From assembly GCA_947374485.1 (NCBI GenBank), contig CANCCF010000033.1, positions 1 to 29,255 on the forward strand: 29,255 bases of DNA, in the 5' to 3' direction. Source of the stretch: Comamonadaceae bacterium. Lineage in GTDB: Bacteria > Pseudomonadota > Gammaproteobacteria > Burkholderiales > Burkholderiaceae_C. The notes below the pieces were generated by a model. It worked only from the letters and a program-made list of their open reading frames with translations. It made no database searches and was not told the origin of the DNA. A program made the position numbers and the translations under genes. Positions 15,302 to 21,508 of this stretch are shown here, piece after piece. Numbering within the stretch: the stretch's first letter is position 1; each line of letters opens with the position of its first letter.

Positions 15302-16396
15302 ATGCACGTAAATAAATTGACTGCTTTGGCACTTGCCACCCTGGCCGTTTGCAGCGCACAGAGCGCCTCGGCCCAATCTGCCCAGCTCGTCGCTGCAGCC
15401 AAGGCCGAAGGCCAGCTCACGGTGATCGCGCTGGCGCGCAGCTGGTGCGGCTACGGCCCCATCATTGACGCCTTCAAGGCCAAGTACGGCATCAAGGTCA
15501 ACGAACTCAATCCCGATGCAGGTTCCGGCGACGAAATCGAAGCCATCAAGGCGAATAAAGACAACAAGGGCCCGCAGGCCCCCGACACCATCGACGTGGG
15601 CCTGTCCTTCGGCCCCAGCGCCAAGGCCGCTGGCCTGCTGCAGCCCTACAAGGTGTCGACCTGGGCCAGCATCCCCGACAGCGCCAAAGACCCCGAGGGT
15701 TATTGGGTGGGTGACTACTACGGCGTGCTGGCCTTCCAGGTCAACTCCGATATGGTCAAGCCCCCGCAAGACTGGGCCGATCTGCAAAAGCCGGAATACA
15801 AGAATGCCGTGGCCCTGGCCGGTGACCCGCGCGCTTCCAACCAGGCCATCCAGGGCGTGTATGCCGCAGGCCTGAGCATGGCCGGTGGTGATACGTCCAA
15901 GGCGGCCGCTGCGGGCCTGAAGTTCTTTGCCGACCTGAACAAGGCGACCAACTTCGTGCCGGTGATCGGCAAGGCCGCGTCGCTCGCCCAAGGCACCACG
16001 CCCATCATCATCAGCTGGGACTACAACGCCCTGGCCGACCGCGACAAGCTCGCAGGCAACCCCAAGGTCGAAGTGGTAGTGCCCAAGACGGGCGTGGTGG
16101 CCGGTGTGTATGTGCAGGCCATCAGCGCCTATGCACCCCACCCCAATGCCGCCAAGCTGTGGATGGAATACCTGTATTCCGACGAAGGCCAGCAAGGCCT
16201 GCTCAATGGCTACTGCCACCCTATCCGCTTCAACGACATGGTGGCCAAGAACAAGTTCACCAAGGCCTCGCTGGACAAGCTGCCACCGGCCGCTGGCTAT
16301 GCCAAGGCCCTGTTCCCCACGCTGGAGCAGCAAGGTGCCGCCAAGGAAGTCATCACCAAGCAGTGGGATGCCGTGGTGGGCGCAGCGGTCAAGTAA
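15302..16396 (+). CDS. ABC transporter periplasmic substrate-binding protein (family 1)
   Basis: A 364-residue exported protein with a Sec signal peptide (KLTALALATLAVCS, cleavage after ASA near residue 24). The mature part has the two-lobed fold of family-1 binding proteins related to iron(III), 2-aminoethylphosphonate and spermidine/putrescine binders. Segments such as WVGDYYGVLAFQVNSD, PIIISWDYNAL and AAKLWMEYLYSDEGQ are typical. The conserved tyrosine pair of iron-binding FbpA is not evident, so iron is not assumed. It is the first gene of a six-gene run; a strong terminator follows it. ATG has AGGAA about five bases upstream. Substrate unknown: a polyamine, phosphonate or small peptide-like compound are candidates. 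Confidence 0.88.
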   Translation: MHVNKLTALALATLAVCSAQSASAQSAQLVAAAKAEGQLTVIALARSWCGYGPIIDAFKAKYGIKVNELNPDAGSGDEIEAIKANKDNKGPQAPDTIDVGLSFGPSAKAAGLLQPYKVSTWASIPDSAKDPEGYWVGDYYGVLAFQVNSDMVKPPQDWADLQKPEYKNAVALAGDPRASNQAIQGVYAAGLSMAGGDTSKAAAAGLKFFADLNKATNFVPVIGKAASLAQGTTPIIISWDYNALADRDKLAGNPKVEVVVPKTGVVAGVYVQAISAYAPHPNAAKLWMEYLYSDEGQQGLLNGYCHPIRFNDMVAKNKFTKASLDKLPPAAGYAKALFPTLEQQGAAKEVITKQWDAVVGAAVK

Positions 16397-16417
16397 TTTG
16401 ACCCGCTGACCGATCCG

Positions 16418-16455
16418 TCGGGCATGGCTCTTGCAGCCATGCCCGATTTTGTTTG
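16418..16455 (+). terminator. Intrinsic terminator between the binding protein and permease genes
   Basis: A 12-bp perfect stem (TCGGGCATGGCT / AGCCATGCCCGA) with a 5-base loop is followed directly by TTTTGTTTG. This is a strong Rho-independent terminator on the coding strand, placed 20 bases after the binding-protein stop. Partial read-through would give an excess of binding protein over the membrane components, as is common in importer operons. Confidence 0.85.
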
Positions 16456-16499
16456 TGTGACCTTGATGGCACTCTGGTGCCAGCTTTGCGAGACCTTCC

Positions 16500-17387
16500 G
16501 TGACCGCTCCATCCCTGACCCAGGCGCCGGCCGCTGGCCCCAAACCGCTCAATCTGAACTGGCTGGGCGTGCTGCCGTTTTTGCTGTTCGCCCTGATGTT
16601 CATGCTGCTGCCCACGGCCTATCTGATGGTGGGCGCCTTCCAGGACGCTGAAGGCCACTTCACCCTGAACAACCTGGCCGGCCTGCTGGAGCCCCATGTG
16701 CTCAGCGCCTACTGGATCAGCTTCAAGATCAGCATCGCCTCGTCGGCCATAGGTGGGGCACTGGGCTGCCTGCTGGCCTGGGCTGCGGTGCTGGGCAAAT
16801 TGCCGGGCTGGATACGCCCCACGCTGATGACCTTCTCGGGTGTGGCCTCGAACTTTGCCGGTGTGCCACTGGCCTTTGCCTTTCTGGCCACGCTGGGGCG
16901 CATGGGGCTGGTGACCATCTTGCTGCGTACGTATCTGGATTTCAATATCTATTCCACCGGCTTTTCCATCCTGAGCTTCACCGGCCTGACGCTGACCTAT
17001 TTGTATTTCCAGATCCCGCTGATGGTGCTGATCATCACGCCCGCCCTCGAAGGACTGAAGAAAGAATGGCGCGAGGCCTGTGACTGCCTGGGCGGCAGCA
17101 CCCTGCAGTACTGGCGCTATATCGCCATGCCAGTGCTGTGGCCCAGCATACTGGGCGCCATACTGCTGCTATTTGCCAATGCCTTTGGCGCAGTGGCCAC
17201 GGCCTATGCGCTCACCGGCAGTTCGCTCAACATCGTGCCCATCTTGCTGTATGCGCAGATACGCGGCGACGTGCTGCACAACCCCAACTTGGGCTACGCC
17301 ATGGCACTGGGCATGATCGTCATCACCGGCCTGGCCAATGCGGGCTACATGGTGTTGCGTAGCAAGACCGACCGGAGGAGCGCATGA
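16500..17387 (+). CDS. ABC transporter permease 1
   Basis: A 295-residue inner-membrane protein with about six helices and the cytoplasmic EAA loop (EWREACDCLGGSTLQYWRYI, about 192-211) that docks onto the ATPase. It belongs to the BPD_transp_1 permeases of the PotB/CysT group. The GTG start at 16500 gives an N-terminal Pro/Ala-rich tail before the first helix (LNWLGVLPFLLFALMFML). It overlaps the next gene by ATGA. There is no good ribosome-binding site, so its translation start is less certain than those of its neighbours. Confidence 0.88.
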   Translation: MTAPSLTQAPAAGPKPLNLNWLGVLPFLLFALMFMLLPTAYLMVGAFQDAEGHFTLNNLAGLLEPHVLSAYWISFKISIASSAIGGALGCLLAWAAVLGKLPGWIRPTLMTFSGVASNFAGVPLAFAFLATLGRMGLVTILLRTYLDFNIYSTGFSILSFTGLTLTYLYFQIPLMVLIITPALEGLKKEWREACDCLGGSTLQYWRYIAMPVLWPSILGAILLLFANAFGAVATAYALTGSSLNIVPILLYAQIRGDVLHNPNLGYAMALGMIVITGLANAGYMVLRSKTDRRSA

Positions 17388-18190
17388 GCACCGCCATCAC
17401 ATCAGCCAAAGAATCCCGCCTGGGCGCCTGGATTGCCATGGCAGTGGGCAGCCTGTATTTTTTGCTGCCACTGATTGCCACTTTTGAATTCAGTCTGCGC
17501 ATGAAGCGCGGCGAGTACAGCTTCGAGGCCTACAAGGTGGTGTTTGGCGACCCGCAATTCCAGGCCACCTTTGGCTATTCCATCGTGATGGCCATCGCCA
17601 CCATTGTGGTGGGCGTGCTGCTGGTGGTGCCCACGGCGTACTGGGTGCATTTGCGCATGCCCAAACTGCGCCCGCTGGTGGAATTCATCACGCTCTTGCC
17701 ACTGGTGATTCCGGCCATCGTCATCGTGTTTGGCTACCTGCGCATGTACAACAGCAGCTCCGTCATCCCGCTCACCGGCAGCGAGCATGCCACCGACTTT
17801 TTGCTGGTGTGCAGCTATGTGACGCTGTCGCTGCCATACATGTACCGCTCGGTGGATACGGGCCTGCGCACCATCGATGTACGCACGCTGACCGAGGCTG
17901 CCGAGGTGCTGGGAGCCAATCGCGCCACCATCCTGCTGCGGGTGATTTTTCCGAACATCAGCTCGGCGATTTTGTCGGGCGCCTTTTTGACCTTTGCGGT
18001 GGTGATTGGCGAGTTCACCATGGCCAGCCTGCTGGACCGCCCGGCCTTTGGCCCCTACCTGCAGCTCATTGGCGCCAACCGGGCCTATGAACCCTCTGCC
18101 CTGGCGGTCATCGCCTTCATCGTGACCTGGGCCTCCATGGGCCTGATCAATGTGTTTGGACGCAACAAGCACAGCCGGCCCACCCGCTAA
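17384..18190 (+). CDS. ABC transporter permease 2
   Basis: A 268-residue inner-membrane protein with six predicted helices and an EAA loop (LTEAAEVLGANRATILLRVI, about 170-189), the PotC-like partner of permease 1. The start ATG overlaps the stop of permease 1 and is preceded by GGAGG, so the pair is translationally coupled. The two different permeases would form the heterodimeric channel of the importer. Confidence 0.92.
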   Translation: MSTAITSAKESRLGAWIAMAVGSLYFLLPLIATFEFSLRMKRGEYSFEAYKVVFGDPQFQATFGYSIVMAIATIVVGVLLVVPTAYWVHLRMPKLRPLVEFITLLPLVIPAIVIVFGYLRMYNSSSVIPLTGSEHATDFLLVCSYVTLSLPYMYRSVDTGLRTIDVRTLTEAAEVLGANRATILLRVIFPNISSAILSGAFLTFAVVIGEFTMASLLDRPAFGPYLQLIGANRAYEPSALAVIAFIVTWASMGLINVFGRNKHSRPTR

Positions 18191-18229
18191 TCCACGCACA
18201 GCCCCAACATTCAGCAAGAGATTCACGCC

Positions 18230-19300
18230 ATGGCATTCCTGGAAATTTCCAACATTCAAAAGCGTTTTGGCAGCCAGACTGCGGTGCACGACTTCTCCAT
18301 CTCTGTCGAGCGGGGCGAGTTCATCACCTTCCTGGGGCCGTCGGGCTGCGGCAAGACCACCATCCTGCGCATGCTGGCGGGCTTCGAGGCGCCATCGGTG
18401 GGCAGCATCGTGTTTGACGGCAAAGACGTGACGCATGTGCCCACCAACCAGCGCAATGTGGGCATGGTGTTCCAGTCCTACGCGCTGTTCCCCAACATGA
18501 CGGTGGCGGAGAACATCGGCTTTGGCCTGAAGGTGGCCGGTGCCAGCAAAGACGAGACCGATGCGCGCGTGCGCGAAATGCTCCAGCTCATCAAGCTCGA
18601 CGCGCTGGCCGAACGCTACCCCTGGCAGATGTCGGGCGGCCAGCAGCAGCGCGTGGCACTGGCGCGCGCCCTGGCCAACCGGCCCAAGGTGCTGTTGCTC
18701 GACGAGCCGCTCTCAGCCTTGGACGCGAAAATCCGCATCTCGCTGCGCGAAGAAATCCGCGAGTTGCAGCGCGAGCTCAACATCACCACCGTGTTTGTCA
18801 CGCACGACCAGGAGGAGGCCCTGTCCATCTCCGACCGCATCGTGGTCTTGAACGAAGGCCGGGTGGAGCAGACCGGCACGCCGTCGGCCATCTACAACTT
18901 TCCGCGCACGCGTTTTGTGGCCTCTTTCATCGGCACGCTGAACCAACTGACGGGCGAAGTGGTGGACACTGTCAAGGGCGAGATTCGCGTTGGCACGCAG
19001 GTGCTGGTCACCAGCAACCCGCTGGATGATCTGAAGGATGGCCAGAAGTGCACGCTGGCCATCCGGCCCGAGGCCATCACCCTGAACGCGCCTGGCACCG
19101 GAAATGGAATCGGCAAAAACACCGTGCAAACCGTGGTGGACGATGTGAGCTTTCTGGGCTCCATTGTGCGCATGCGCACGCACCTGGGCGCCCAAGCGCT
19201 GTCCATGGATGTGTTCAACGACCCGAACCAGAAGCTGCCGGTGCGCGGCGACACCGTGTCGCTGAGCTTTGCCTTTGAAAACCTGCTGGTGCTGACCTAG
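18230..19300 (+). CDS. ABC transporter ATP-binding protein
   Basis: A 356-residue ATPase of the PotA/FbpC type. Walker A is GPSGCGKTT (about 38-46), the Q-loop lies in VGMVFQSYALFPNMT, the signature is MSGGQQQRVALARAL, Walker B is VLLLDEPLSALD and the switch histidine lies in VTHDQEEA. A C-terminal TOBE domain (about 240-356) is present, as in importers of polyamines, iron and phosphonates. It energises the transporter formed with the two permeases and starts 39 bases after permease 2. Confidence 0.94.
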   Translation: MAFLEISNIQKRFGSQTAVHDFSISVERGEFITFLGPSGCGKTTILRMLAGFEAPSVGSIVFDGKDVTHVPTNQRNVGMVFQSYALFPNMTVAENIGFGLKVAGASKDETDARVREMLQLIKLDALAERYPWQMSGGQQQRVALARALANRPKVLLLDEPLSALDAKIRISLREEIRELQRELNITTVFVTHDQEEALSISDRIVVLNEGRVEQTGTPSAIYNFPRTRFVASFIGTLNQLTGEVVDTVKGEIRVGTQVLVTSNPLDDLKDGQKCTLAIRPEAITLNAPGTGNGIGKNTVQTVVDDVSFLGSIVRMRTHLGAQALSMDVFNDPNQKLPVRGDTVSLSFAFENLLVLT

Positions 19301-19339
19301 TCTTTTGGCCGCCTGCCCGTCAAGCAATTGGAGACCCGC

Positions 19340-20152
19340 ATGCAAATGACAAAACGCTTGGGCTATGCCGTACTGCTGTCTTGCAGCCTTCTGGGGCAGG
19401 GCTTTGCAGAGGAGGCTGCGCCAGCGCAAGCCGCAGCACTTTCGGCCACGGCGCTGGTACCCTTCGCCTCCGACGAAGGTTTGGCCCGCCTGGCCCGCTC
19501 CACGGCCCGGGCCGACTTTCCCGCCCTGGCCAACCAGTTTGAGGCGCAGTCCAACGCGGCCTTTTGCGGCCCCACCACGGCGGCCATTGTGCTCAACACC
19601 ATCCGCGCCAAAAGCCCGGAGCTGCCGCGTGACCGCACGCGCCTGAGCACGCAGGACCTGCAGTACGTGCCGGGCGGTTTTGACCTGACGGTGCCGCGCT
19701 ACACCCAGGAAAACGTCATCTCCAAGGGCCGGAAGACGCGCGCCCAAGTGCTGGGCGAGCCGGTGCTGGTGAACGGAAAACCGATCAACGACTTTGGCTA
19801 CCAGACGCGCCAGCTTGATGAAATGCTGCGCGCCAACGGAGTGAGTACACAACTGGTGATCGTGGACGACGCCAAGCCCGAGGCCGAGATCCGCGCCGAC
19901 CTGGTTCAAAGCCTGGCCGACCACGACCGCTACGCCATCGTCACCTACAAGCGCTCTGCCGTGGGCCAGACAGGTGGCGGCCACATCTCCCCCTTGGGCG
20001 CTTTTGACGCGGCCTCAGACTCGTTTCTGGTGCTGGACGTGAACCCGGCCAGCGCCGGCTGGGTCTGGATGCCCGCTGCCCTGCTGATCAAAGGCATGCG
20101 CACCTTTGACACGGTGGAAAACCGCGGCTACATCCTGCTGCGCGCGCCATGA
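19340..20152 (+). CDS. Exported phytochelatin synthase-like cysteine peptidase
   Basis: A 270-residue protein with a Sec signal peptide ending near GFA (residue 23) and a phytochelatin-synthase domain (PF05023). The papain-like triad is visible: Cys76 in QSNAAFCGPTT, His215 in GGGHISPLG, and Asp233 in LVLDVNPA. Known bacterial members (for example the Nostoc protein) mostly cleave glutathione to gamma-Glu-Cys and make little phytochelatin. This protein lacks the C-terminal metal-sensing domain of plant enzymes. Export would place it in the periplasm. ATG at 19340 has GGAG six bases upstream; a TTG at 19328 is in frame but unlikely. It lies 39 bases after the ATPase gene and overlaps the acetyltransferase gene by ATGA, so it belongs to the importer operon. 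A role in trimming thiol peptides for uptake is inference. Confidence 0.88.
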   Translation: MQMTKRLGYAVLLSCSLLGQGFAEEAAPAQAAALSATALVPFASDEGLARLARSTARADFPALANQFEAQSNAAFCGPTTAAIVLNTIRAKSPELPRDRTRLSTQDLQYVPGGFDLTVPRYTQENVISKGRKTRAQVLGEPVLVNGKPINDFGYQTRQLDEMLRANGVSTQLVIVDDAKPEAEIRADLVQSLADHDRYAIVTYKRSAVGQTGGGHISPLGAFDAASDSFLVLDVNPASAGWVWMPAALLIKGMRTFDTVENRGYILLRAP

Positions 20153-20598
20153 ACTGGCAGTGCCTGCGCTTTGAACAGCTCACGGGCGAACAGCTGTACG
20201 CCGTGCTGGCCGCGCGCCAGCAGGTGTTTGTGTTGGAGCAACAGTGCCTGTACCAGGACATGGACGGCCTGGACCCGGCGGCCCACCACCTGCTGGGCTG
20301 GAGTGATGGCGCCGAGGCGCCGCAGTTGGTGGCCTATCTGCGTATCCTGGCGCCCGGTGTGAAGTTTGCCGAGGCCTCCTTGGGCCGCGTGCTGACCACA
20401 GCCGTGGGCCGTGGCACAGGTGCCGGGCGTGAACTGCTCGTGCGCGGCATTGCCGAGGCACAAGTGCTGTACCCGGGCCAGCGCCTGCGCATAGGCGCCC
20501 AGCTCTACCTGGAAAAGTTCTACGCCAGCTTCGGCTTTGTCACCGTGTCGGTGCCGTATGACGAGGATGGCATCGCGCACATTGACATGCTGCGCTGA
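20149..20598 (+). CDS. elaA: ElaA-family GNAT acetyltransferase
   Basis: A 149-residue cytosolic GNAT-fold protein matching E. coli ElaA in length and landmarks: YAVLAARQQVFVLEQQCLYQDMDG at the N-terminus, the acetyl-CoA segment GRVLTTAVGRGTGAGRELL, and GAQLYLEKFYASFGF followed by YDEDGIAHIDM at the C-terminus. The acceptor is unknown for the family. Its start overlaps the stop of the phytochelatin-synthase-like gene (ATGA), so it is co-translated with it. It is the last gene of the plus-strand run. Confidence 0.9.
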   Translation: MNWQCLRFEQLTGEQLYAVLAARQQVFVLEQQCLYQDMDGLDPAAHHLLGWSDGAEAPQLVAYLRILAPGVKFAEASLGRVLTTAVGRGTGAGRELLVRGIAEAQVLYPGQRLRIGAQLYLEKFYASFGFVTVSVPYDEDGIAHIDMLR

Positions 20599-20600
20599 AC

Positions 20601-20628
20601 CGCAGACCTGAGGCCTCAGGCCGCTGCG
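20601..20628. terminator. Hairpin between convergent genes
   Basis: A perfect 14-bp palindrome CCTGAGGCCTCAGG (20607-20620) is flanked by CGCAG and CTGCG, which extend the stem across small bulges. It lies at the junction of the convergent elaA and fdhD genes and overlaps the last codons of fdhD. There is no T-tract, so termination in either direction is possible but unproven. Confidence 0.5.
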
Positions 20629-21503
20629 CGCAGGGGCGACCCGGCCAACTCCGGTTGCAACTGCAGCCGCTCGGCCCCACTAAAGCAGACAAAGCGCTTG
20701 TTGGTGGCCCGGCCAATGGCACACAGGCCCAGGCGCTGGGCCACGGCGTGGCCCATTTGGGTCATGCCACTGCGCGAGATGACCACGGCAATGCCCATTT
20801 GGGCAGCCTTGACCACCATCTCGCTGGTGAGTCGCCCCGTCGTATAGAACACCTTGCCCTCGGGCTTGACCTGGTTCAGGGCCATCCAGCCCGCAATGGT
20901 GTCGATGGCGTTGTGGCGACCCACGTCTTCCACAAACAACAGCATTTCTTCTCCGGCAAACAGTGCACAGCCGTGCACCGAACCGGCCGTTTTGTAAACG
21001 CTTTGCTGTAGGCGGATGGCGTTGACTGCTGAATACAGCTCGGCCTGCGTGATGCGGGTGTCGGGCAGTTTCAGCTGGTCCACACCCGTCATCATGTCGC
21101 CAAACACGCTGCCCTGGCCGCAGCCGGTGGTGACCACGCGGCGGGCGGTTTTTTGTTCCAGGTCGGCAATGCCGCTGCGCGTTTTGACGGCGGCCGCGCC
21201 CACTTCCCAGTCCACGGTAATGGACTCGATGTCGGCAAAGCCGCTCACCAAGCGCTGATTGAGCAGATAGCCCAGGACCAGCCACTCCGGGTGCGCGCCC
21301 AGGGTCATGACGGTGATGAGTTCGCGCTTGTCTACATAGACGGTGAGCGCGCGCTCGGACGGAATGGCCAGCTCGTAGGTCTCACCGAACTCATTGACCA
21401 CCTGCACCAGGTGCGTCAAGGCGGCACTGGCATGCGTCAGGTACAGCGGTTGATTGGTGGCATCCAACATGGAGGTGTTCTCAGTGGCACTGGGCTCATT
21501 CAT
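20616..21503 (-). CDS. fdhD: Formate dehydrogenase accessory sulfurtransferase FdhD
   Basis: A 295-residue cytosolic FdhD (FdsC). It delivers sulfur to the molybdenum/tungsten cofactor of formate dehydrogenase. Segments FAGEEMLLFVEDVGRHNAIDTIAG and FYTTGRLTSEMVVKAAQMGI are diagnostic. The sulfur-carrying loop reads TTGCGQG with Cys128; the second cysteine of the CxxC pair found in the E. coli protein is glycine here. That variant loop may be common in this bacterial group but matters for mechanism. The gene begins five bases after the catalytic-subunit stop, so it belongs to the same transcript. No FdsD-like small subunit follows. Confidence 0.93.
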   Translation of the reverse strand: MNEPSATENTSMLDATNQPLYLTHASAALTHLVQVVNEFGETYELAIPSERALTVYVDKRELITVMTLGAHPEWLVLGYLLNQRLVSGFADIESITVDWEVGAAAVKTRSGIADLEQKTARRVVTTGCGQGSVFGDMMTGVDQLKLPDTRITQAELYSAVNAIRLQQSVYKTAGSVHGCALFAGEEMLLFVEDVGRHNAIDTIAGWMALNQVKPEGKVFYTTGRLTSEMVVKAAQMGIAVVISRSGMTQMGHAVAQRLGLCAIGRATNKRFVCFSGAERLQLQPELAGSPLRAAA

Positions 21504-21508
21504 GCAGC

